The position numbers and the translations under genes were made by a program. From the NCBI GenBank assembly GCA_910585965.1, contig CAJUHH010000003.1:196419-260418 (forward strand): a stretch of DNA of 64,000 nt, written 5' to 3'. Positions 33,380-41,270 of the stretch are shown one piece after another. Origin of the DNA: an uncultured Lachnospiraceae bacterium (GTDB lineage Bacteria > Bacillota > Clostridia > Lachnospirales > Lachnospiraceae). Each line of letters starts with the position of its first letter. Position 1 is the first letter of the stretch. Under the pieces are notes generated by a model. It was not told the DNA's origin. It ran no database searches and saw only the letters and a list, made by a program, of their open reading frames with translations.

Positions 33380-35044
33380 CTATTCGGCTGAAATAATATA
33401 GTAGTAAATCGGCTGTCCCCCATATTGCAGCTCCACATCGCATCTCGGATATCTTGCTTCCACTTTTTCCTTTAATTCTCCTGCCGTTTCTTCCGAAACC
33501 TCGGAACCATAATATATACTGATCAGTTCCTTATCCTCTTCCATCATGTCTTCTATCATTCGGAAAGTCACTTCCATCATATCCGTCCCGTTGGACAAAA
33601 TGCCGCTGTCGCCGATTCCCATATAATCGCCTTGTTTAATTTCCTTATCGTCGATCACCGTATCCCTCACCGCATACGTCACCTGGCCGGTACGGACTGC
33701 CTTGATCTCCTCGGACATCGTCTCCGTATTCTCTTCCACGGACAGTTCAGGTACATAATTTATCACCGCAGTAATCCCCTGTGGCACCGTCTTGGTGGGT
33801 ATCACGACAACTTTCTTGTCTTCTGCCATATGGGATGCCTGATCCGCCGCCAGAATAATGTTCTTATTATTCGGAAGAATATATACTGTATCCGCGTTCA
33901 CTTTTTCCACAGCATCCAGCATATCCGCCGTGCTGGGATTCATTGTCTGGCCGCCTTCGATAATATAATCCACACCGAGTCCTTTGAAGATCTCCTGGAT
34001 TCCATCTCCTGCGGAAACCGCAATAAAGCCCACTTCCTTTTTCGGCGCTTTCTCCGCCTCTTTTGTCTCTTCTTTCTGTTTTTCCGCCATCTTAAACAGT
34101 TTTTCCTGATGCTCCAGCCTCATATTATCAATCTTCATATTGGAAAGAGCGCCATATTTCAATGCCTTTTGAATTGCCATACCGGGGTCGTTGGTATGTA
34201 CATGCACTTTAACTACATCCTCATCCGCAACTACCACGATGGAATCACCGATCGATTCCAGGTATGCTTTAAAATCCATTTCCTGTTTGATATTAAAATT
34301 CCTGTTCAGCATAATAATAAATTCTGTACAATAGCCGAATTTAATATCCGCCTGCGCCTGTGCATCCATATTTGCCGATGCCGCAGAAGATGACGCTTTC
34401 ACATCAGAAATCTTAAAATCAATTTCTTTTCCAAGGAAAGCTTCATAAGCGCCTTTCAGCACCTGCATCAGTCCTTGTCCGCCGGAATCCACCACTCCCG
34501 CCTGTTTCAGCACAGGAAGAAGATCCGGCGTTTTTTCCAGCACCTCGTCCGCATGCTTTATAATTTCTTCAAAAAATACCGTCAGATCCTCTTCACCGCC
34601 TTCCGCTAACTCCCTGGCTTTCTGGGCGCCTCCTTTGGCAACGGTCAGTATCGTTCCTTCCTTGGGCTTCATAACAGCTTTATAAGCCGTTTCCACCGCT
34701 TTGTCAAAAGCATCGGCCAGAATCTTTGCATCCAGTTTTTCGTAGTCCCTCACCCCTTTGGTAAACCCGCGGAAAAGCTGGGATAAAATAACCCCGGAAT
34801 TTCCTCTTGCCCCGCGCAGGGAGCCGGATGATATCGCCTTGCACAACACAGTCATATCCGGTTTTTCCATGGCCGACACTTCTTTTGCCGCCGCCATAAT
34901 GGTTAAGGTCATATTCGTCCCGGTATCGCCGTCTGGAACGGGAAATACATTCAATTCGTTAATCCACTCTTTTTTCTCTTCCAAATTTTTTGCGCCAGCT
35001 AAAAACATCTTAGAAAGCATCTTCGCATCGATTGTTTTAACCAC
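33380..35044 (-). CDS. FakA/YloV-type DAK2-domain fatty acid kinase
   Basis: 554 aa starting with GTG at 35044, nine nt after AAGGAGG. The N-terminal DAK2/DhaL kinase domain (1-200) shows NVFPVPDGDTGTNMTLT (Asp metal site), SLRGARGNSGVILSQLFRG and VVDSGGQGLMQVLKG. The C-terminal domain (~300-554) is DegV-like (FIAVSAGDGIQEIF, EGGQTMNPSTADMLDAV, ILPNNKNIILAA). FakA phosphorylates fatty acids held by FakB/DegV proteins for membrane lipid synthesis; one DegV gene is at 30.1-31.0 kb. It starts 14 nt after the Asp23 gene. YloV-type annotation is firm; the substrate is inferred. Confidence 0.92.
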   Translation of the reverse strand: MVKTIDAKMLSKMFLAGAKNLEEKKEWINELNVFPVPDGDTGTNMTLTIMAAAKEVSAMEKPDMTVLCKAISSGSLRGARGNSGVILSQLFRGFTKGVRDYEKLDAKILADAFDKAVETAYKAVMKPKEGTILTVAKGGAQKARELAEGGEEDLTVFFEEIIKHADEVLEKTPDLLPVLKQAGVVDSGGQGLMQVLKGAYEAFLGKEIDFKISDVKASSSAASANMDAQAQADIKFGYCTEFIIMLNRNFNIKQEMDFKAYLESIGDSIVVVADEDVVKVHVHTNDPGMAIQKALKYGALSNMKIDNMRLEHQEKLFKMAEKQKEETKEAEKAPKKEVGFIAVSAGDGIQEIFKGLGVDYIIEGGQTMNPSTADMLDAVEKVNADTVYILPNNKNIILAADQASHMAEDKKVVVIPTKTVPQGITAVINYVPELSVEENTETMSEEIKAVRTGQVTYAVRDTVIDDKEIKQGDYMGIGDSGILSNGTDMMEVTFRMIEDMMEEDKELISIYYGSEVSEETAGELKEKVEARYPRCDVELQYGGQPIYYYIISAE

Positions 35045-35058
35045 AACAAATTTCCTCC

Positions 35059-35418
35059 TTAATCAATCACTCTTACACCTTCTACAAAGATGTTGATTTT
35101 TTCAATTCCAATGCCGGTAAACTCTTCCACTTTATATTTCACGTTGCTGATCAGATTATCGGATACTGCCAGTATGCTGACTCCATAGGAAACAATGACA
35201 TGAAAATTAAGAACCAGTTTATGGTTATGAAGCGAAACCTTGATCCCCCTCGTCATGCTGTCCATTTTTAAAAGTTTCACCAGACCGTCCTTCACATTTA
35301 CGCCGGCCATGCCGACAATGCCAAAACATTCCATTGCCACCGAACCGGCATACTGCGCAATTACTTCGCTGTCGATCGCTATATTTCCCATATGGGTATC
35401 CAGAGAAGAAGCTTTCAT
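35059..35418 (-). CDS. Asp23/Gls24 family envelope stress protein (YloU-like)
   Basis: 119 aa from ATG at 35418, which has a perfect AAGGAGG seven nt upstream; an open frame extends further upstream but is not coding. Asp23-type motifs: GNIAIDSEVIAQYAGSVAMECFGIVGM and VIVSYGVSILAVSDNLISNVKYKVEEFTG, ending in INIFVEGVRVID. These proteins coat the inner membrane face; YloU pairs with YloV (FakA) in most Firmicutes, as here. A promoter with 17-nt spacing is at 35462-35490. Confidence 0.93.
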   Translation of the reverse strand: MKASSLDTHMGNIAIDSEVIAQYAGSVAMECFGIVGMAGVNVKDGLVKLLKMDSMTRGIKVSLHNHKLVLNFHVIVSYGVSILAVSDNLISNVKYKVEEFTGIGIEKINIFVEGVRVID

Positions 35419-35461
35419 ACTATACCTCCTTAATTTTCCTTTTGAAATCAATATATGATGT

Positions 35462-35490
35462 ATTATAACCGTAATTTGGTAAAGAAACAA
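35462..35490 (-). promoter_or_regulatory. Sigma-A promoter of the asp23-fakA unit
   Basis: Minus strand: -35 TTGTTT (35485-35490), 17-nt spacer, -10 TATAAT (35462-35467, perfect). It lies about 44 nt before the ATG and is divergent from the rpmB promoter 50 bp away. Confidence 0.75.
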
Positions 35491-35541
35491 GAAAATATTG
35501 AATTTCAAATAAAATAATTTTCCAATCCATGAAATTTTTAC

Positions 35542-35570
35542 TTGCATTATGGGGTTTTATCTGCTATTAT
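35542..35570 (+). promoter_or_regulatory. Sigma-A promoter of rpmB
   Basis: -35 TTGCAT (35542-35547), 17-nt spacer, -10 TATTAT (35565-35570). Transcription would start near 35577, about 30 nt before the rpmB ATG. Confidence 0.78.
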
Positions 35571-35607
35571 ACTAATGTTGCGAGTACAATTTCGAGGAGG
35601 TGCAAAA

Positions 35608-35793
35608 ATGGCTAAATGTGATATTTGTGGCAAGGGCGCTCAGTTTGGTAATAACGTAAGCCATTCTCATAGAAAAACAAACAGAATCTGGCATGCTAAC
35701 GTAAAACGCGTAAAATGCAAAGTGAATGGCGGCAATAAAAAGATGCATGTCTGCACACGTTGCTTAAGATCTGGCTTAGTAGAAAGAGCTTAA
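35608..35793 (+). CDS. rpmB: 50S ribosomal protein L28
   Basis: 61 aa from ATG at 35608, preceded by CGAGGAGGTGC. The N terminus AKCDICGKGAQFGNNVSHSH and the C-terminal CTRCLRSGLVERA are typical L28 with a four-Cys zinc ribbon (C4, C7 and the CxxC near 52). It is a monocistronic plus-strand gene between a sigma-A promoter and a bidirectional terminator, divergent from asp23-fakA, the standard Firmicutes arrangement. Confidence 0.97.
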   Translation: MAKCDICGKGAQFGNNVSHSHRKTNRIWHANVKRVKCKVNGGNKKMHVCTRCLRSGLVERA

Positions 35794-35838
35794 TTTTTTA
35801 AGACTTAAAGATTTCAGTTTATAAAGCAGCCTTGAATA

Positions 35839-35870
35839 AAAAACCAGCCTGACGGCTGGCTTTTTATTTT
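35839..35870. terminator. Bidirectional terminator between rpmB and the J-domain-like gene
   Basis: Stem CCAGCC (35844-35849) / GGCTGG (35854-35859), 4-nt loop. On the plus strand it is followed by CTTTTTATTTT, on the minus strand by TTTTTTATTC, so it can end rpmB and the convergent gene whose stop is at 35864. Confidence 0.88.
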
Positions 35871-36409
35871 GCCCTGCTTCCCATTTCATAAGCTTTTTTC
35901 AGCTCTTCATATTCCCTCGTAATGATCTGCACCATTTCATGGTCTCCCGTCACATTATCGGGATGGAACATTTTCATCAGATCCTTATATCTTTTTTTCA
36001 ATGTCAAATAACTGTTCACCCCGCTGAACAGCATTTCCTCTATGCCTGAATGATGGGAATACGTCTGCCTTTCGTGGTAAGGCCCCCGCTGGGAATTAAA
36101 CTTGTCCTTTTCTCTCTGAAGCACCCGCCGGTCTTCATCCAAATCCTCAAACCCTTTCTGGAGTATCTTCATCTTCTGGTCCAACAGGCGGTTTTCCTGC
36201 TCTATGCGCCCTTTTTCCACTTTCAGCTTATGCTGCAAGCTCCGCATCTCCGTCTCGTGGAATTTTTTTTCATGGTCCAGCTTTTTCCGCAGTTCATCCA
36301 GTTCCTCGCGGATCATCGATAACCGAAACTCTTCCCGGAAAAGCCACGCTTTCATCTCCCTTAATTCTTTCTCATTCCCGTCCTTTAATATTTCATCCAC
36401 ATTTCTCAT
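35864..36409 (-). CDS. Coiled-coil protein with C-terminal J-domain-like segment
   Basis: 181 aa from ATG at 36409, with AAGGTG nine nt upstream; an in-frame ATG at 36448 lacks a ribosome site. Residues ~15-110 are a long coiled coil rich in Lys, Glu and Leu (REELDELRKKLDHEKKFHETE). Residues ~135-175 look like helices II-III of a J domain: TLKKRYKDLMKMFHPDN, with the HPD motif, then REYEELKKAY. A J domain recruits Hsp70 (DnaK); the N-terminal helix is short here. No DnaK partner is nearby. Function unknown; the layout suggests a specialised DnaK recruiter. Confidence 0.8.
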   Translation of the reverse strand: MRNVDEILKDGNEKELREMKAWLFREEFRLSMIREELDELRKKLDHEKKFHETEMRSLQHKLKVEKGRIEQENRLLDQKMKILQKGFEDLDEDRRVLQREKDKFNSQRGPYHERQTYSHHSGIEEMLFSGVNSYLTLKKRYKDLMKMFHPDNVTGDHEMVQIITREYEELKKAYEMGSRAK

Positions 36410-36438
36410 TTTCCAGCACCTTCGTATTCCTGTACGCC

Positions 36439-36582
36439 TCAATCGCAATAATAAAAATTATATCCAATGAGCAGCAGCAATGCACAGATAATCAGCCCTA
36501 TAAACCTGCTGGTAAAAAAAAGAAGCATAAGCAGCATTCCTACCGCAATCCAAAAAGCGATAAAACCAATCAATTTTTTCAT
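36439..36582 (-). CDS. 47-aa membrane protein, unknown function
   Basis: A short open frame with ATG at 36582 and GGAGGAAC six nt upstream. The product is almost wholly hydrophobic with two candidate membrane segments (KLIGFIAFWIAVGMLLMLLFF and FIGLIICALLLLIGYNF) split by TSR, and a short tail YYCD. It lies in the gap between gerW and the J-domain-like gene, 101 nt after gerW and 29 nt before the J-domain-like start, on the same strand. The ribosome site and intact frame support coding; I do not recognise a family. Confidence 0.72.
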   Translation of the reverse strand: MKKLIGFIAFWIAVGMLLMLLFFTSRFIGLIICALLLLIGYNFYYCD

Positions 36583-36683
36583 GCTGTTCCTCCGTGCCGC
36601 TCCAACTGCTTATGCTCTTATTTTATCTTATGCATTCCCCTTGTCCTGCATGACTTTTATTTTTCCCCATCTCCCGCGCAGTA

Positions 36684-37076
36684 TTATTCCTCGGGAAAAG
36701 CGATGTCCACCGCTGTCTTATCGTCCGGCAGTTCTTCCTTATCTTCTGGTTTTGTAAATTTTTCCACAATATCCGGAATCATATCCAAAATCTTTGTCAT
36801 CGTATCCTGGTTTTTCACATTGACAAGCTTTGTCGTTCCATCTTTAATAACGAGTACCGCACTGGGAGTCATCTTGCCGGTAAAGCCGCCTGCGCCGCCG
36901 CTTTTTTTATCCGCCGCATTCGCCCCTGCGCCTACGCCGAAGCTGACATCCACAAGGGGCAGTATGATCGTATCACCCACCTGGGTTGCCTCGCCCACCA
37001 CCGTCTTTGTTGAAAGCACACAGTTCATGCCGTTCATCAATGCTTCTATTACACCTGAGAAATTATTATCTGCCAT
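36684..37076 (-). CDS. GerW family sporulation protein (YtfJ)
   Basis: 130 aa. The pattern VIEALMNGMNCVLSTKTVVGEA, VDVSFGVGAGAN and GGFTGKMTPSAVLVI is the GerW/YtfJ family, forespore-expressed and needed for normal germination in Bacillus. A Gly-rich loop (SGGAGGFTGK) is typical. The C-terminal ~25 residues are acidic. It starts 1 nt after the DUF2953 stop, matching the ytfI-ytfJ pair of Bacillus. Confidence 0.92.
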   Translation of the reverse strand: MADNNFSGVIEALMNGMNCVLSTKTVVGEATQVGDTIILPLVDVSFGVGAGANAADKKSGGAGGFTGKMTPSAVLVIKDGTTKLVNVKNQDTMTKILDMIPDIVEKFTKPEDKEELPDDKTAVDIAFPEE

Positions 37077-38075
37077 TTATACGCCCTCCTTTTTCAGCAG
37101 TTTCAGCAATCTCCATATATTTTTATCCAATGCAATCTTTAAGCTGGCGACCAGGAAGATAATCCCTGTTATCCTGCCCTTGATATATACATCGCCTTCC
37201 ATTACTTTCCCTTCGAATTCCGGCTGCAGGAATATGCTGCCTCCGACCATAGGATACAGCATTCCATAGACTGCCATGATCTGGCCGGTCGTAGCCGGAT
37301 CCTCCATTCCTGCCCGCAGATTGATCCTGCATATCTGCGGCTTCAGCTTCCTGCATATCCATAAAAGCTGTTTTTTGGCATTTCTAAATACGTTTCGGAA
37401 AGCCTCGCCCTGCAAAATATCGATATAATACCGTATATTTTCCATAACATTTTTTATTTTACCACATATTTCCCTGGTTGTGTACTCTATATTTTTCAAG
37501 GCTTCCAAAAGTTTACGGAAAAAACTAAAAACAGCATGAAAGAATGCTTTGACCTTTTCTATGATTCCCTGCCCGTCTTCCCCTTCCGAAAGACCTCCTT
37601 CTGTTCGGTCCCTGCTTTCCCCTTCTTCAGCCGTCTTTTCCCTTCCCATTTCCAGTCTGGCGGTTTCTTCCTCGTTTATCCTTTCCTTTTCCGGAATCGG
37701 GGGGATTTCCGTTTCTTCCTTTCCGTCTCTTTCCTTGCCCGCCTTGTGCTGTTTCTTTTTACCCCCCTTTTTCTTCTTTTTTCCTTTCTTTTTTTTAGAA
37801 GAGTCCAGTAATGTAAAACAAAACAGCCTTATCCTCAGACAAACGGATCCATGGTAAGAAAATAGGACATTCACCATGTGCAGCAGCCATGTCACCTTTA
37901 TTTCCACGCGGGCTGGCGGCTTTTCCCCAAGCTTCCCATCCGCCGCAACACGGTACCTGACAGGCACAAACAGCGCGCAGAGAAGGACAAGCAAAAGGAT
38001 TCCGATAACGGCGGCCAGAATAATTCCTATTATTTTCAGTATTGACAATATTATTGTTAATAATATGTGCAGCAT
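37077..38075 (-). CDS. DUF2953 membrane protein (YtfI-like)
   Basis: 332 aa. An N-terminal membrane helix (5-32, TIILSILKIIGIILAAVIGILL), then the DUF2953 start FVPVRYRVAADGKLGEKPPARVEIKVTWLL. A long charged linker (~95-165) with Lys runs (SKKKKGKKKKKGGKKKQ) is unusual in length and composition. The conserved C terminus has AIYGMLYPMVGGS-type sequence (ATTGQIMAVYGMLYPMVGGS) and ends near the membrane again. In Bacillus ytfI pairs with ytfJ (gerW), as here. Probably sporulation-linked; function unknown. Confidence 0.88.
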   Translation of the reverse strand: MLHILLTIILSILKIIGIILAAVIGILLLVLLCALFVPVRYRVAADGKLGEKPPARVEIKVTWLLHMVNVLFSYHGSVCLRIRLFCFTLLDSSKKKKGKKKKKGGKKKQHKAGKERDGKEETEIPPIPEKERINEEETARLEMGREKTAEEGESRDRTEGGLSEGEDGQGIIEKVKAFFHAVFSFFRKLLEALKNIEYTTREICGKIKNVMENIRYYIDILQGEAFRNVFRNAKKQLLWICRKLKPQICRINLRAGMEDPATTGQIMAVYGMLYPMVGGSIFLQPEFEGKVMEGDVYIKGRITGIIFLVASLKIALDKNIWRLLKLLKKEGV

Positions 38076-38084
38076 ATCTACCTC

Positions 38085-38396
38085 TTAATCACCTTCTGGA
38101 AACAAATATTTTTTCAAGTCAGGATATCCGTTTCTCTCCAATGCCGCTTTCGTTATTTCCACCACGAGATCCAGCGCTTCTTCATATTTTTTTGCGATGC
38201 CTATAATATATGGCGGATGTTTTTTATAATATTTCTGCTGGAGAAATGCACAGTGGTAGATCTCCAGCTGGTCTCTCCCGGCGGCCAGCGCGATCACATA
38301 TATCTGAAACTGCCCGGCATTGTGCTGCAGCTTCCACTTTACCATATTCGGATGTTTGATTCCTTCGCCTATATAAAGATTTTTATAAAATTTCAT
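38085..38396 (-). CDS. Small conserved-looking protein, unknown function
   Basis: 103 aa, soluble and basic, no membrane segment or known motif. The N terminus FYKNLYIGEGIKHPNMVKWKLQ and the centre FQIYVIALAAGRDQLEIYHC look like a compact alpha/beta domain; the second half is helical (YYKKHPPYIIGIAKKYEEAL). It lies 68 nt after the PBP gene and 9 nt before the DUF2953 gene. I do not recognise a family. Confidence 0.7.
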   Translation of the reverse strand: MKFYKNLYIGEGIKHPNMVKWKLQHNAGQFQIYVIALAAGRDQLEIYHCAFLQQKYYKKHPPYIIGIAKKYEEALDLVVEITKAALERNGYPDLKKYLFPEGD

Positions 38397-38464
38397 CTTT
38401 GAACCATCCGTCTGTATTTTTGTTTCCTGTTGCCATTATAACATACTTTTTTTTATTTCCAATA

Positions 38465-39955
38465 TTATTCCTGAAAATATGCGTCAAAAATCCTCTTGGC
38501 GATCGGCACGGCGAAATCCCCGCCGGAGCCAGCCCCTTCAATGATAATGGTCACGCTGATCTTCGGATTGTCCGCCGGGGCAAATCCGGTGAACCATGCA
38601 TGGGAGTCCCCCTTTACGGTATTGTATTCCGCAGATCCTGTTTTTCCTGCCGCCGTATAGGAAAGCCCTTTTAGCCGGCTTGCCGTCCCTTCCTCCACCA
38701 CGCCGCGCATCAGCTCTTTTAAAGCGTCCGCTTCCCCGGCAGAAATCAGCCTCTTTGCTGTGGAAGGTGAAAATTGCTTAACCACCGTTCCCGTACTGTT
38801 TTCCACATAATCTATGACATATGGTTTCATCAACACGCCGTTGTTCGCAATCGCATTCGTAATCATATTCAAATGAACCGGGGTCATTCCCGTCGTCCCC
38901 TGGCCGATGGCGATCTGCATCATATCGCTGTTCGGAGAATCTTCCTGCACCTCTATGCGGCTCTTATTATAATTCAGTTCCAGCGGAAGCTCCTGGTTGA
39001 ACAACAGATCATCCAAAGTATCCTGGAATTTTCCTTTATCCAGCTTCACGCCGATGTTGGCAAAAGAAGCGTTGCAAGATTTCGCAAAGGATCTGGAAAA
39101 ATTCACGCTGCCGTGGCTCTGCCCATGATAACAGTTGATCCTGTCCGCGCCGTCCGAAAAACTTCCGTTGCACTGGAAACCATAATTCTGGTACGTATCC
39201 GGGTTTTCCCTTATATATTCCAGCGCCGTCACGATCTTAAACGTGGAACCGGGCGGATACAGCCCTTGCGTCGTGCGGTTCAGCAATATGCCGCTTTCCT
39301 TGTCCTCCACTAGGGAATCCCAAATTTCTTCTATTTGGTTAGGATCATAACCCGGTTTGGACACCATGGCAAGAATCTTCCCGCTGGAAGGCTCTGAAAC
39401 AATAACTGCCCCTCTATAAACACCGAGCGCCTGGTCCGCCACTTCCTGAAGGCTGACGTCCAAAGTGGTATGCACATCGTCCCCCGGATATTTGCTCCCG
39501 GCCATATCGTCTGCCACCTTTTCCGACAAAGGCGCATTGGAATGAATCAGATAATAATTTCCCAGAGCCTCTATCCCTGCCCTTCCATGCGTGGCATACC
39601 CAACCGCATGGGAAAAAAGACTGCCGTACGGATAACTGCGTACTTCCTTTCCTTCTTCATCCGTTATGGTCTGTGCAAGGATTTCCCCTCCTCCTGCATA
39701 AATCGTCCCCCGGATGTTTTTCGCCGTAAGAACCTGCTGCCTGCCGTTATAGCTGTTATTGATCAGCTCCTGCTCATGGGTCGAGGAATAATAACAGATA
39801 TAAACCATCATACTAAGAAAAACTGCCGCAAACAGATATGTCACCGTCATAATGGGAACATTCGTTTTTTTCTTTTTGGGATGATCATTCCTCTTCTTTT
39901 TCGTCCCGGTTCTCTGTCCTGCTGTTTTTAATTTTACGTCTCTTTCTTGCCGCAT
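38465..39955 (-). CDS. Class B penicillin-binding protein, transpeptidase
   Basis: 496 aa from ATG at 39955, chosen for GAGGAG four nt upstream; an ATG at 39976 lies directly on an AGGGG. Basic cytoplasmic start, one membrane helix (~36-58) and a short dimerisation-like region (NIRGTIYAGGGEILAQT). The transpeptidase domain carries YPPGSTFKIVTAL (SxxK, active Ser), KSCNASFANIG (SxN) and AGKTGSAEY (KTG). It lacks a PASTA domain and pairs with an FtsW/RodA gene that it overlaps by 71 nt, so it is the cognate cross-linking enzyme of that glycan polymerase, probably for elongation or spore cortex. Confidence 0.92.
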   Translation of the reverse strand: MRQERDVKLKTAGQRTGTKKKRNDHPKKKKTNVPIMTVTYLFAAVFLSMMVYICYYSSTHEQELINNSYNGRQQVLTAKNIRGTIYAGGGEILAQTITDEEGKEVRSYPYGSLFSHAVGYATHGRAGIEALGNYYLIHSNAPLSEKVADDMAGSKYPGDDVHTTLDVSLQEVADQALGVYRGAVIVSEPSSGKILAMVSKPGYDPNQIEEIWDSLVEDKESGILLNRTTQGLYPPGSTFKIVTALEYIRENPDTYQNYGFQCNGSFSDGADRINCYHGQSHGSVNFSRSFAKSCNASFANIGVKLDKGKFQDTLDDLLFNQELPLELNYNKSRIEVQEDSPNSDMMQIAIGQGTTGMTPVHLNMITNAIANNGVLMKPYVIDYVENSTGTVVKQFSPSTAKRLISAGEADALKELMRGVVEEGTASRLKGLSYTAAGKTGSAEYNTVKGDSHAWFTGFAPADNPKISVTIIIEGAGSGGDFAVPIAKRIFDAYFQE

Positions 39956-41270
39956 ATTTCTCCTCTTTTTCCTCATCCCCTTTTACCATGCAGAGTCCTT
40001 CTATGATCGCAAACATAATCAGCGTAGTCAGCACGGAGCTTCCCCCATAACTGACCAAGGGCAAAGTAACGCCGGTCAGCGGAATGAATTTGCTGCCCCC
40101 GCCGATCGTCAGAAACACCTGGAAAATATAAGTAACACCGAGCCCGAAGGCAATCAGCCGGTAAAAATTATCCTTTAATTTCATAGAAATGTCCATAAAC
40201 ATAATAAAGCTGCTTAAGGATACCAGAATCACGCACATGGCAAATATAATGCCCAGCTCTTCTGCAATCGCGGAAAATATAAAATCCGCTTCCACAAAGG
40301 GAATGGAATTCGGCGTTCCCTGGAAAAGACCCATGCCAAACCAGCCGCCGCTGCCGATCGCAAACAAAGACTGGGTGATCTGGTAGCCCGCCGAATCGAT
40401 TTCGCTCCATGGATCCCTCCATGCCTGGACGCGCACCTGTACATGGCTGAAAGCCTGATAGGCAATGACTGCGGCGGCGCTTCCTCCGGCCGTCCCTGCC
40501 AGAAGATACAGCGGATTCCTGGTGGCCACGAATACCATCAGCACGTATACGACAAAGAAAATCAGCGCGCTGCCAAGATCTTTGGAAATCACAAGAATAA
40601 CAACATGGATTCCCGCTACCACCGCCGTTGTAAATACTTCAAAAAATGATGCGGACTCATGCAGGGCGCTGGCGACAAAGAAAACAAAAATAATCTTTAC
40701 AAATTCCGACGGCTGGAACGTCACCCCGCCGACCGAATAGGAAATCTTGGAACCGTTCGTATACGCCCCCAATAGAAGCACGACCGCCAAGGCTGCGATC
40801 CCCGCCAAGGCATAAACCCATGTCAGTTTCTTTAAAAATTTCAGCTTACGGATAAAAAAGGGAATGATCATCGTCAAAACAATCGAACATACTGCAATGA
40901 CAAACTGTTTTACCGCTTTTTCATAGGAAAGCCTGGTTAATATGACAAACCCTATGCCCAAAAGCATACACATATTATTCACCGCCAGCCGGTTCGCCCT
41001 GGGGTAAATCATATGGAATAAAATAACCGTAGCGAACAGGACGATCTGCTGAAAAATATAGAAAAACAAGTAGGTAATATCTCCAGTTTCAAAGCATATC
41101 GCCATAAAGCAGGAGAAATGAACCACCAGCATCAGAAGATTCTGCCTTGTATAAATGCCGCTTCGGCGTTCTTCATCCTGAAACCGAAATACCGCAAAAG
41201 ATTCATATGCATATAATGCCATCAGCAGCGCAATGACATATTTGGATATTTCCGTAATGTACAGTTCCAT
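39885..41270 (-). CDS. FtsW/RodA/SpoVE family glycan polymerase
   Basis: 461 aa, about ten membrane segments. SEDS signatures are visible: GVTFQPSEFVKIIFVFFVA (about 180-198), VISKDLGSALIFFVVYVL, WRDPWSEIDSAGYQITQS, FVEADFIFSAIAEELG and PLVSYGGSSVLTTLIMFA. SEDS proteins polymerise lipid II glycan strands with a class B PBP. The basic C-terminal tail (~440-461) overlaps the PBP gene. FtsW, RodA or SpoVE cannot be separated by eye. Its ATG overlaps the stop of the U32 gene. Confidence 0.93.
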   Translation of the reverse strand: MELYITEISKYVIALLMALYAYESFAVFRFQDEERRSGIYTRQNLLMLVVHFSCFMAICFETGDITYLFFYIFQQIVLFATVILFHMIYPRANRLAVNNMCMLLGIGFVILTRLSYEKAVKQFVIAVCSIVLTMIIPFFIRKLKFLKKLTWVYALAGIAALAVVLLLGAYTNGSKISYSVGGVTFQPSEFVKIIFVFFVASALHESASFFEVFTTAVVAGIHVVILVISKDLGSALIFFVVYVLMVFVATRNPLYLLAGTAGGSAAAVIAYQAFSHVQVRVQAWRDPWSEIDSAGYQITQSLFAIGSGGWFGMGLFQGTPNSIPFVEADFIFSAIAEELGIIFAMCVILVSLSSFIMFMDISMKLKDNFYRLIAFGLGVTYIFQVFLTIGGGSKFIPLTGVTLPLVSYGGSSVLTTLIMFAIIEGLCMVKGDEEKEEKYAARKRRKIKNSRTENRDEKEEE

